Shown here: positions 34,847 to 42,713 of the stretch, piece by piece
How the letters are laid out: each line of letters starts with the position of its first letter
Numbering within the stretch: position 1 is the first letter of the stretch
Assembly: GCF_014205255.1 (NCBI RefSeq)
Contig: NZ_JACHNE010000001.1
Location: forward strand, 4,774,001 to 4,838,000
Reading direction: 5' to 3'
Source: Streptomyces caelestis
GTDB lineage: Bacteria; Actinomycetota; Actinomycetes; Streptomycetales; Streptomycetaceae
DNA: 64,000 nucleotides
Notes under the pieces: model-generated
The model's database searches: none
What the model was told of the DNA's origin: nothing
What the model saw: only the letters and a program-made list of their open reading frames with translations
Translations under genes and position numbers: made by a program

Positions 34847-36742
34847 TCACGCCCCCGCCCGCTCCCGCCGCCTCCGCCCCAGCAACTCCGCCAACCCCCG
34901 CCGCGTAGCCGCCAGCACCACCCGATCACCGGCCCCCAGCACATACGTAGGAGGCAGATCCCACACCAGCCCCGAAGCCGGCGCCCCTTCCTCCTCCGGA
35001 CTCTCCCCCTCACCCCGCCGCCCCCCAGGAGGCGCTGTGTTGAGCGCCAGCACCCGCCACGCCCCCGCCCGGAAGGCCTGCCCCACCGTCCGCCCCTCCA
35101 ACTGCGGGTGCCCGGCCACCTCCACCTCCGCGAACAGCAACACCCGCCGCTCGACCGGAATCGCCCCCAGAATCTGCCGTCCCATCATCGCCCCGGCGAA
35201 CGCGGGCGCGGCCAGATGCGACACACTCCGGCTCCGCGTGAGGGCGAACGGATGCGCGGCCCGCAGCGTCCGGTACACCGCGGTGGCGAAGTCGTCGTCG
35301 TACAGCCGCAACACCACCCGCAGATCGGGCCGCACGGACCGGGCGTACAACGCGGCCTCCAGATTCGTCGTGTCCGCACTGGTCAACGCCAGCAGCGCAT
35401 GCGCCCGATGGATCTTCGCGGCCTCCAGCACCCCCTCCTGCGTGACGTCCCCGAGCACCACCGGCACCCGCAGCCGCCGCGCCGTCGCCATCCCCCTGGC
35501 CTCCGGATCGGACTCGACGCACACCACGGGGATGTGCAGCTCCCGCAGCCGCGTCAGCACCCGCGTCCCGATCTTGCCGAGCCCGAGCAGCACCACATGC
35601 CCGCCGAGCCCGCGCGGCGGCTTCCGCAGCGCGGAGGCGCTGCGGAACGTGCCCAGTGCCTCCAGCACCGCGGCCAGCAGCACCGGCAGCAGCAGCAACC
35701 CGACCAGCCCGGACAGCAGTTGCAGGACCTGCCGCCCGGTCGACTCGTGGAACGCGGGATCGTTGATGCCGAACAGGTCGAGCAGCGTGACGTACGTGGC
35801 GTACAGCGGATGCTCCCCGGTCACGAACATCAACGCGACGGCGAGCGCGAGCACACACCCCACCAGCCCGGCCAGCGACCACCGCAGCCGGCGTGAGAAC
35901 AGAGAGGCGAACGGCGGCACACCGCCCCGCCCGGAGGGCAGGGACGGCCCGGAGTACGACACCTGCTCCAGGACGACCGTCCCGCGCCCGGTCGCCGACG
36001 CCACCGCCGCCTCGTCCGGCAGCAGTCGCGGCCCCTGCTCCCCACTTCCCTCGGAACCATCCGCGCCGGCCGGGTCATTGCTCGTCGCGGACAGCAGCGC
36101 CAGGGTGCACAGGCCGGGGTCGGCCACCTCGCCCGGCCGCGGCGGCTGCCGCTCCACGGCACGCAGGACGAGCCCTTCGGTCTGGACGACCTTGCTGGTC
36201 CCGATGAGGGCCGTGGCGGCCAGCGCGGGCGCGGCCGTGTCGGCGTCGGACAGCACGGTCGTCGACGCGTCCAGTCCTCCCGTACCGGATCCCGTGCCGG
36301 AGGCCACCGCCGCCGCCTGGTCGAGCAGTTCCTCGATGTGCTGGCCCAACCGCCGGTTGTACAGACGGAGTACGAGCCTGAGGCGGGGGTTGAGCCGGCG
36401 GGCCGTGAGCGCGGCGCGGATGTTGGTCTCGTCGTCGTCGTACACGAGCGCCAGGGCCGCCGCACGGTCGGCGCCCACCTCGGTGAGCACGGCCTCGGTG
36501 ACCTCGGCGGCCTCCACGACCTGCTCGTTCATGGCCGGTTCGGCGACGCCCGCACCGGTCCGGTTGACGGCCGCGCTGACCCGGTCGAGCAGGGCCGCCG
36601 AGGCGGCCCGGGCCCGTCCGACCACCGGCTGCCGCACCCGGCGCACCGAGGGCGGCACCACGAGCGTGACCTGTTCGCCGTACACACCACGGAGTTCGGC
36701 GGCCAGCCGGTGCGCGAGTCCGTCGTCCCCGCACACGATCAT
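34847..36742 (-). CDS. Membrane protein with two TrkA-type NAD-binding (RCK) domains
   Basis: 631 residues from ATG 36742, where the Rossmann start MIVCGDDGLAHRLAAELRG begins; the frame continues far upstream but that part is antisense to another gene. Order: RCK-like domain (1-about 170, with VYDDDETNIRAALTARRLN), a linker, two hydrophobic segments with a pore-loop-like region (LAGLVGCVLALAVALMFV, YATYVTLLDLFGINDP, LSGLVGLLLLPVLLAAVLE), then a second RCK domain (VVLLGLGKIGTRVLTRL, DTTNLEAALYARSVRP) and a C-terminal ligand domain. Likely a gated cation channel or its regulator. Confidence 0.88.
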   Translation of the reverse strand: MIVCGDDGLAHRLAAELRGVYGEQVTLVVPPSVRRVRQPVVGRARAASAALLDRVSAAVNRTGAGVAEPAMNEQVVEAAEVTEAVLTEVGADRAAALALVYDDDETNIRAALTARRLNPRLRLVLRLYNRRLGQHIEELLDQAAAVASGTGSGTGGLDASTTVLSDADTAAPALAATALIGTSKVVQTEGLVLRAVERQPPRPGEVADPGLCTLALLSATSNDPAGADGSEGSGEQGPRLLPDEAAVASATGRGTVVLEQVSYSGPSLPSGRGGVPPFASLFSRRLRWSLAGLVGCVLALAVALMFVTGEHPLYATYVTLLDLFGINDPAFHESTGRQVLQLLSGLVGLLLLPVLLAAVLEALGTFRSASALRKPPRGLGGHVVLLGLGKIGTRVLTRLRELHIPVVCVESDPEARGMATARRLRVPVVLGDVTQEGVLEAAKIHRAHALLALTSADTTNLEAALYARSVRPDLRVVLRLYDDDFATAVYRTLRAAHPFALTRSRSVSHLAAPAFAGAMMGRQILGAIPVERRVLLFAEVEVAGHPQLEGRTVGQAFRAGAWRVLALNTAPPGGRRGEGESPEEEGAPASGLVWDLPPTYVLGAGDRVVLAATRRGLAELLGRRRRERAGA

Positions 36743-36890
36743 GTGCGTGGCCGGACCACCTGGCAGACCCTGGTTCGGAACGCTCCCCACGAGGGAGAAG
36801 ACTGCCTCACCGGGACGGCTGGTTCCAGAAGGGACCGCGGTGGCTGAACGCCCGGCGTGGCCCGGCCGTACAGAAGGGGAGGCAATACCC

Positions 36891-37961
36891 GTGCGCACGA
36901 CCGGAGGTACCGGGCCCGTGGCCACCACGAAACCCGCCCAGCAGACCGACGAGACGGTCGGGCACGAGACACGTCGACCGGTCGCTGACAAGGGCCCGAG
37001 CCCCGACGAAGCCCGCCACCTCAACTCCCCCCTCCTGCTCACCCTCCTGCTGCTCACGGCGGTGATGCTCCAGGACCCGATCCGCGCGGCCCTGTCCGCG
37101 CCGGTGATGCAGAGCTGGATGACGGTGTTCGTCGCGGTCCTGGTGCAGGCCCTGCCGTTCCTGGTGCTCGGGGTGCTGCTGTCGGCGGCGATCGCGGTGT
37201 TCGTGCCGCCGTCCTTCTTCGCCCGGGCCCTGCCGAAGCGCCCGGCCCTGGCGGTCCCGGTCGCGGGCGCGGCGGGCGCGGTGCTGCCGGGCTGCGAGTG
37301 CGCGTCGGTGCCGGTGGCCGGGGCGCTGGTCCGCCGAGGGGTCACACCGGCGGCGGCGCTGGCTTTCCTCCTCTCGGCGCCCGCCATCAACCCGATCGTG
37401 CTGACGGCGACGGCGGTCGCCTTCCCCGGCAACCCGGAGATGGTCCTGGCCCGCTTCGTCGCCAGCCTGCTGGTGGCCTGCGCGATGGGCTGGCTCTGGC
37501 ACCGCCTCGGCCGCACGGACTGGCTGCGCCCGCCCGGCAGACCGTCGTACGAGGACCGCGGCAAGGGGGCGGCCTTCTGGGGCTCGGTGCGCCACGACGT
37601 GATGCACGCCGGTGGTTTCCTGGTGGTCGGTGCGATGGCCGCGGCGACGCTGAAGGCGGTGGTGCCGGAGCAGTGGCTGCGCGCGGCGGCCGGGAATCCG
37701 GTGTTCTCGGTGCTGGCTCTCGCCGTGCTCGCCGTCCTGCTGTCCATCTGCTCGGAGGCGGACGCGTTCGTGGCGGCGTCCCTGACCCAGTTCTCGCTGA
37801 CGGCCCGTCTGACGTTCCTGGTCGTGGGGCCGATGATCGACCTGAAGCTCTTCGCGATGCAGGCGGGCACCTTCGGCCGTGCCTTCGCCCTGCGTTTCGC
37901 CCCCGCGACGTTCGCCCTGGCCGTCGTCGTGTCGGCCCTGACCGGAACGGTCCTGCTGTGA
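36891..37961 (+). CDS. Permease of the UPF0718/YraQ (DUF318) family
   Basis: 356 residues from GTG 36891, with GAAGGGGAGG 8 nt upstream; GTG 36918 is an alternative. The open frame runs back to 35037 but only as antisense of the RCK gene. About eight membrane helices (LLTLLLLTAVMLQDPIR, VLVQALPFLVLGVLLSAAI) and the family hallmark GCECASVPVAGALVRRG, plus APAINPIVL and ICSEADAFVAASL. Family members are thought to export metal or small ions. Coupled to the next gene (GTGA overlap). Confidence 0.9.
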   Translation: MRTTGGTGPVATTKPAQQTDETVGHETRRPVADKGPSPDEARHLNSPLLLTLLLLTAVMLQDPIRAALSAPVMQSWMTVFVAVLVQALPFLVLGVLLSAAIAVFVPPSFFARALPKRPALAVPVAGAAGAVLPGCECASVPVAGALVRRGVTPAAALAFLLSAPAINPIVLTATAVAFPGNPEMVLARFVASLLVACAMGWLWHRLGRTDWLRPPGRPSYEDRGKGAAFWGSVRHDVMHAGGFLVVGAMAAATLKAVVPEQWLRAAAGNPVFSVLALAVLAVLLSICSEADAFVAASLTQFSLTARLTFLVVGPMIDLKLFAMQAGTFGRAFALRFAPATFALAVVVSALTGTVLL

Positions 37962-38665
37962 ACCGCCTGGCCCAGACGGCCCTCCTCTTCCTGCTCGGCG
38001 CGACACTCCTGCACGCCGGTCTGACGGACCTCTATCTGCGCTACGTCAAGGCGGGCCTGCGCCCGCTGGTCCTGCTGGCGGGCGTGGTGCTGATCGTGAC
38101 GGCGGCGGCGACGCTCTGGTACGAACGCCGCCACGCAGCCGAGCGACGGCCCCACCACCACGAGCCCCGTATCTCCTGGCTCCTCGCCCTCCCCGTCCTC
38201 GCCCTGATCCTGGTCGCCCCGCCGGCCCTGGGCTCCTACAGCGCGGCCCACACGGGCACGGCCCTGACGAAGCCCTTCGGTTTCCCGGACCTCCCCGCCG
38301 GCGGGCCCCTGCGACTCGGCGTGGCCGACTACGCCGGCCGCGCGGTCTACGACGACGGCCGCTCCCTCCGCGACCGCGAGCTGAAGATCACCGGTTTCGT
38401 CACCCTGGACCGGGCGGGCGCTCCCTACCTGGTCCGCATGGGCCTCAACTGCTGCGCGGCGGACGCCCAGCCGGTCAAGATCGCCCTGACCGGCAACATC
38501 CCCCCGGTCCTGAGCCCGGACACCTGGCTGGAGATCACCGGCCGGTACACCCCCCGCCGGACCAAGGACCCGGTCAACGACGGCCCGATCCCGTACCTCG
38601 ACGTCACCACAGCCAGACCGGTACCAGCACCGTCCGACCCGTACGACGAGACATGGAACAACTGA
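37958..38665 (+). CDS. TIGR03943-family permease subunit
   Basis: 235 residues starting in the stop of the permease gene. Two N-terminal membrane helices (TALLFLLGATLLHAGLTD, PLVLLAGVVLIVTAAAT), a His-rich loop (RRPHHHEPRIS), a third helix, and an external domain with FVTLDRAGAPYLVRMGLNCC and ADAQPV, where the CCAAD is family-typical. It accompanies UPF0718 permeases and probably forms one transport complex with it. Confidence 0.9.
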   Translation: MNRLAQTALLFLLGATLLHAGLTDLYLRYVKAGLRPLVLLAGVVLIVTAAATLWYERRHAAERRPHHHEPRISWLLALPVLALILVAPPALGSYSAAHTGTALTKPFGFPDLPAGGPLRLGVADYAGRAVYDDGRSLRDRELKITGFVTLDRAGAPYLVRMGLNCCAADAQPVKIALTGNIPPVLSPDTWLEITGRYTPRRTKDPVNDGPIPYLDVTTARPVPAPSDPYDETWNN

Positions 38666-38751
38666 GAACCGTGTACGACGCGTAGTACTCCGCGTACTAG
38701 CGAAGCCACTTCCGGGTACTCGGAAATCTCGCTGATCAGCGAGGGGGAGGC

Positions 38752-39210
38752 ATGACCACACCGAGCGGCGACACCGGGACGAGGACCGGAACCGGGACGC
38801 AGACCGACCGCGCGGCGGAACTCACCCGGGACCTCCTGTCCGAGGCCCGCGAGCAACTCGCACAAGCCGACAGCAAGGCCGGACTGACGCTGGCGACCCT
38901 GGGCGCGGCCCTGACCGTCCTGCTCGGCGCGATCGCCGGCGGCCTCATCGCGCCCGGCCAGTACGCCGTGATCCCACAGCTCCTGGTGTGGGCCGGCTGC
39001 GCCGCCTGCGCCCCGTCCCTGGTCCTCCTCGGTCTGGCCGTATCCCCCCGACGCCCCTCCCAGGCCCCTTCCCCCGGCGACGCGACCCAGCTGGAGATCC
39101 TGTCCCGCACCGCCTGGATCAAGTACCGCTGCATACGCCGGGCGATGGCCTGGGGCGCGGTCTTCCTCACGCTCACACTGGCGGGAACGCTGGCCGGGGT
39201 CCTGTCCTAA
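38752..39210 (+). CDS. Pycsar-effector-like two-helix membrane protein
   Basis: 152 residues with GAGGGGGAGGC before ATG. After a Thr/Gly-rich start come LLSEAREQLAQADSKAGLT, a helix LATLGAALTVLLGAIAGGLI, a second helix LLVWAGCAACAPSLVLLGLA, a linker and a third helix AMAWGAVFLTLTLAGTLAG. This is the layout of proteins annotated as Pycsar system effectors, which in phage defence respond to cyclic UMP/CMP made by a neighbouring cyclase. No cyclase is visible nearby, so defence is unproven. Confidence 0.7.
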   Translation: MTTPSGDTGTRTGTGTQTDRAAELTRDLLSEAREQLAQADSKAGLTLATLGAALTVLLGAIAGGLIAPGQYAVIPQLLVWAGCAACAPSLVLLGLAVSPRRPSQAPSPGDATQLEILSRTAWIKYRCIRRAMAWGAVFLTLTLAGTLAGVLS

Positions 39211-39431
39211 CAGACCGCGGCCGCCCGCGCCCACCCATGCCGCCCGGGGGATGGCCGTACACGCAACCGGGGCCGACCGGCGTCTCCCGGAACTGCCGAC
39301 ATCTCGGTTTCTTCGGTATCAACAACCCGCCACACTGGACCGGGAGGTATCTCCAGTCCGCATACGGTGCATCTGCGCTGCGTAACGCATCGGAACACAC
39401 GTCTCATGCTCAGCGAGGCGAACTGGGGCAT
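39207..39431 (-). pseudogene. Remnant of a small Cys-containing protein
   Basis: In the 385-bp gap before the Mrr-like gene, a minus-strand frame from ATG 39431 reads RRVFRCVTQRRCTVCGLEI and GPVWRVVDTEETEMSAVPG, protein-like with a CTVCG zinc-knuckle-type motif. After that the sense moves to another frame (CVYGHPPGG). It overlaps the previous stop. Probably a frameshifted fragment; it marks the left edge of the island. Confidence 0.4.
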
Positions 39432-39595
39432 GCCTCCTTCCCACGGTGTGATGGCCGGGATGGGGTAGCCGCGAGGATCGGCGCCTGACGCCAGCCCCTG
39501 GCGATCCGATCCGGCCATGGCCGACTCGCGCCCTTCTCGCGCTGCCTCGGGCTGTTCACACTTCCCTTCACGGACCCGGGGGAGGAGCTTCGATC

Positions 39596-40297
39596 ATGGC
39601 AGGGCGTGTACGGGGTGCTGCTGCTCGCAGGCGGCGGGCCGCACGGCTGAAGGCGGTTGCGGCCGGCAGTGGCCTGGTACTGGTCTTGCTGGCGGTGTTC
39701 TGGTCGGTCGTGTGGCCGTACATCACTGGGGCAGTGATCCTCGGCGGCGTCGGAGCGGCAGGCTGGTGGCTGTGGCGTACGGACCGGCTCGTGCGCGGCC
39801 GGGACCGTCTGTGGCGGCAGGAAGACGCGGTGAAGGCCGGTCATCGGACACTGGCCGAAGTGGACGCGATGACCGGCACCGAATTCGAGGAACTGGTCGC
39901 AGCCCTCTGCCGACGGGACGGGTGCAGGGACGTCCGGCGAGTGGGCGGCGCCAACGACAACGGCGCTGACGTCGTCGGCCGCCTTCCGGACGGTCGAAGC
40001 GTGGTGATCCAGTGCAAGCGCTACGCCCCGAGCAGCACGATCGCGAGTCGTGAGCTGCGCGATCTGCTCGGCGCCAAGGTGCACTTCGGGGCCGACTTGG
40101 CCGTGTTCGTGACGACTACGCGATTCAGCCGCCCCTCAGAGAAGTTCGCGCTGCAGCACGGAATCCTCGCCGTGCACCGGGACCACCTCGGGCTGTGGAA
40201 CAACGGGGCCTCCCTGCTGTCCCTGAGCGAGGTGAACGGCCAAGGGCAGGGCGACCCCCGCCACCGAGCGCGCTGGAAGCGGGCGTACGGGAATTGA
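39596..40297 (+). CDS. Membrane-anchored Mrr-like restriction endonuclease
   Basis: 233 residues. Two membrane helices near the N terminus (VLVLLAVFWSVVWPYITGA, VILGGVGAAGWWLW) precede an Mrr_cat domain: MTGTEFEELVAALCRRDGC, RRVGGANDNGADVVGRLPDG and VVIQCKRYAP, giving the PD-(D/E)xK set (E, D and QxK). Such proteins cut DNA, often methylated or foreign, near the membrane. It stands alone with no methyltransferase partner. Confidence 0.88.
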   Translation: MAGRVRGAAARRRRAARLKAVAAGSGLVLVLLAVFWSVVWPYITGAVILGGVGAAGWWLWRTDRLVRGRDRLWRQEDAVKAGHRTLAEVDAMTGTEFEELVAALCRRDGCRDVRRVGGANDNGADVVGRLPDGRSVVIQCKRYAPSSTIASRELRDLLGAKVHFGADLAVFVTTTRFSRPSEKFALQHGILAVHRDHLGLWNNGASLLSLSEVNGQGQGDPRHRARWKRAYGN

Positions 40298-40315
40298 CCG
40301 AGCCCGCAGGAGGGT

Positions 40316-40723
40316 GAGGTCTTCGGCCGAGCCGGCTACCGACTCCTGGGGCCGACCGCCTACAACTTCGCTCCAACGCTACTGGCGTGGGCATACACCA
40401 CGGGGTGCAATGAAGCCGAAGCAGCTCTGCGCGGGCGCCGGGGTCGCGGGTGTCAGTGGCTTCCGGTATCAGTCGATGCCGAAGCGATCACTGACCACGT
40501 CGCGGGATCACAGACCCACCTCGGTCGCAATCGGGCGGCGGCGTTCGCGGCATCTCTGCCGACCGTTCCCGAACTGGAGAAGAAGCTGGAGATGCAGCGG
40601 GAGAAGGGCTATAAGGGCTGGCCGTCGGTTCCTCTGTCCGCCCTGGTAGCCGAATCCGGCGCGGTGGAGGGGATCCTGGCCGCGATCCAGGAGCTCATGG
40701 ACGGCCAGGAAACCTCCGCCTGA
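40316..40723 (+). pseudogene. Startless reading frame, likely 3' fragment of a lost gene
   Basis: 135 codons are open with no ATG, GTG or TTG near the front: GRAGYRLLGPTAYNFAP at the start, then SLPTVPELEKKLEMQREKG, WPSVPLSALVAESGAVEG and ILAAIQELMDGQETSA. Codon use is gene-like. Family not recognised. Its position after the Mrr gene and before an RHS fragment fits a mosaic of remnants. Confidence 0.4.
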
Positions 40724-40789
40724 GCGGCTCGGTGGCGCTGTCGTCAGCAAGCGGCATGGCAGGGAACGCCGTCGCTGCCAAAGCGCTTT

Positions 40790-41170
40790 CAACACCCCTG
40801 TGATGGTGCGCGGCTATCGGTGCAGCGGCGACCGTACGGCTGGTGTGATGCACAGCCGGCACGTGGAAGACGTAGGTCAGGCCGGTGTCGGGGTCGGTTA
40901 TGCGGATCGCGCCGTCCACGTCGTCGTCCCAGGCCGACACGAGTCGGGAGCTGCGGGTCTCCGGCCGGACCGGTTCGTTCGTGTCCGGGTCCGGAAGGGG
41001 GGAAGCTGAGGCGGGCGCCGTCCGCCGTGGCGTAGACGAGCCCCTCGTCGTAGGCCTGCACGCGCGGTCGAGGGTCGAGACCCAGGTGGGGCCGATCCAG
41101 CTCCCGACCACCCATTCGCTGGGGCCGGTGTCGACGGCTCGTGATCACTTGTCTGGGAGCCTGCCGGGAT
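40790..41170 (-). pseudogene. Remnant of an RHS/YD-type toxin-delivery protein
   Basis: Three minus-strand frames join to a piece resembling the RHS N-terminal DUF6531 region: WVVGSWIGPTWVSTLDRA, then VQAYDEGLVYATADGARLS with FPP, then SRLVSAWDDDVDGAIRITD and PDTGLTYVFHVPA. Two indels are needed. RHS proteins carry variable C-terminal toxins, and a toxin-immunity module lies directly upstream on the same strand. Confidence 0.5.
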
Positions 41171-41213
41171 GGCGCGTCTTTCGATGCGGCTGTCACGCCA
41201 GCACGTACGGAAC

Positions 41214-41741
41214 TCAGAGGTCGTCTTCATCGACGGGTTCGGGTTCGCGGATGTAGGCGAGGTCGAGGACGTAGCGTTCGGTGACGGGGCAGTCGTCCCA
41301 GGCTTCGGTGAGCTGGTCTTCCGGGGAGTCGTCGGTGAGCTGGGCGAGGGTGGTGTTGTAGTAGTCGGCTGCTGCCTGGCGGCCCTGCCACCAGGCGTGG
41401 CCCTCGTAGACGCCAGGGCGGGGCAGGGTGATCTCGTCGGCGGGTCCGCGGTCGAGTTGGCCGATGACCAGGATGCCTGTTTCGGATTCGAGGCTGACGT
41501 CGATGTGGCCTTCGGCCTCGGCGGGCGGGGCGGGGGGTGTGTCCCAGATGCGGATCGTCATCTGGACCTTCATGTCCGGTTGAAGGCTCACGAGGTACAG
41601 GTGGTAGCCGTTGCCGGCCACCACCTGTATCTCTGCAGCGTCCAGGGCTGCTTCGTCGCCGAGGTAGGCGTCAGCGTCGTAAACCTCCAGTACGCGGCGG
41701 CCGGGGGTGACGGTGACGTTGTGTTCGGCGAGCAGCGCCAT
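41214..41741 (-). CDS. Candidate immunity protein (paralogue of 52802-53329)
   Basis: 175 residues, acidic, no signal peptide. Regular beta-rich sequence: VLEVYDADAYLGDEAAL, QVVAGNGYHLYLVSLQPD, IRIWDTPPAPPAEAEGHI, LPRPGVYEGHAWWQG, ending EPVDEDDL. The other copy has the same length and about two thirds of its residues in common. Both lie directly downstream of a NucA/NucB-type nuclease domain, which suggests, without proof, a cytoplasmic antidote. Confidence 0.75.
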   Translation of the reverse strand: MALLAEHNVTVTPGRRVLEVYDADAYLGDEAALDAAEIQVVAGNGYHLYLVSLQPDMKVQMTIRIWDTPPAPPAEAEGHIDVSLESETGILVIGQLDRGPADEITLPRPGVYEGHAWWQGRQAAADYYNTTLAQLTDDSPEDQLTEAWDDCPVTERYVLDLAYIREPEPVDEDDL

Positions 41742-41760
41742 GGTCAGTGGTGTCTTCCTG

Positions 41761-42135
41761 CTAGTTGGTGATCTTCACGTAGAAGGGGTCGCCGTTCAGG
41801 ACGCGGTTGAGGGTGTACATCTCGTTGAGGCGCTCTCCGCCCTTGCGGTTGTCCTTACCGTCGATCAGCCGGACGGAGAAGCGGTTGTCGCCCTTGGTGG
41901 ACCCTTCCTTGGTGGAGGCGAAGGGGTACTCGTCGCACTCCAGGCCACTGCCGGTGTAGTCGCCCCAGACCTTCTTGCATTCCTTGATGGACTTGTTGCG
42001 ATTGTCGTCGATCTTCTTCGGACCCACGACTCGGTGCAGGGGTTCCTTCGCTCCCGGGACGCTCTTTCCGGGCCAGGAGGGGAAGGTGCGCTCGGGACGG
42101 TTCAGTGCGTCGTAGATGTGCACGGCGCTTTCGTT
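41761..42135 (-). pseudogene. Orphan NucA/NucB-type nuclease C-terminal tip
   Basis: About 125 codons homologous to the last part of the secreted nuclease at 53348-54637, by eye about 79% identical over 120 residues: HIYDALNRPERTFPSWPGK, KECKKVWGDYTGSG, LECDEYPFASTKEG and DNRFSVRLIDG. The catalytic-type CDEYPFASTKEG motif is intact. A GTG at 42123 could start it but there is no signal peptide. Sequence shared with the full copy stops at 42135, where a LanC fragment begins on the other strand. Confidence 0.75.
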
Positions 42136-42626
42136 ACGGCACCGGCTCGCACGCCTGGTGGCCGGACCTGATCACCCGAGCCGAACACCGACGCGGCGAG
42201 CTCCAGCGCCCAGGACCGAGACGCCCGTCCTGGTGCTACGGCACCCCCGGCATCGCCCGCGCCCAGCAACTCGCCAGCCTCGCCCTCGGCGACCGTGACC
42301 GGCAACGGCAAGCCGAGCAGGCCCTGGCCGGATGTCTGGCCGACGATCAGCAGCTCGCCCAGCTCACCGACGCATCCCTCTGCCACGGTTGGGCGGGGCT
42401 CATACAGACCGTCTCCCGTGCCGCCGCCGACGCCCTCGACGACGAACTCGCGTCGCATCTACGCCGCCTGAACGTCCGGCTCAACAAGCACCTGGACCAC
42501 CACGGACTGCCGGACGGCGTCGGCCTGATGGACGGCACGGCAGGTATCCACCTGGTCCGTCTCACCGACCCCGTCAACACGGCGATCACCGCCCCCTGGG
42601 ACCGCTGCCTGCTCCTGACAGGGTGA
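42126..42626 (+). pseudogene. C-terminal half of a LanC-like cyclase
   Basis: From the junction at about 42136 the plus strand reads RYGTGSHAWWPDLITRAEH, RPSWCYGTPGIARAQQLAS, ASLCHGWAGLIQTV and GVGLMDGTAGIHLV, the C-terminal half of a lanthionine synthetase C protein with the zinc ligands WCYG and CHG. The N-terminal half is missing, cut where the nuclease tip on the other strand begins. It lies 88 bp before the FxLD methyltransferase, so it once belonged to that lanthipeptide cluster. Confidence 0.75.
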
Positions 42627-42713
42627 CGCCGCGAACCGCATCCGCACACCAGAACAAATGAGAACGATCTGCCCCTGCCGTACGCGCAGCCGGGCACCTT
42701 CCGAAAGGACGCG

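Noticed and set aside
35037..37961. 974-codon plus-strand open frame
   Set aside because: The first 600 codons are antisense to the TrkA-type gene and low-complexity; the permease starts at 36891.
34847..38761. 1304-codon minus-strand open frame
   Set aside because: Only the part from 36742 down is the TrkA-type gene; the rest is the antisense of the permease pair, a common artefact of GC-rich DNA.
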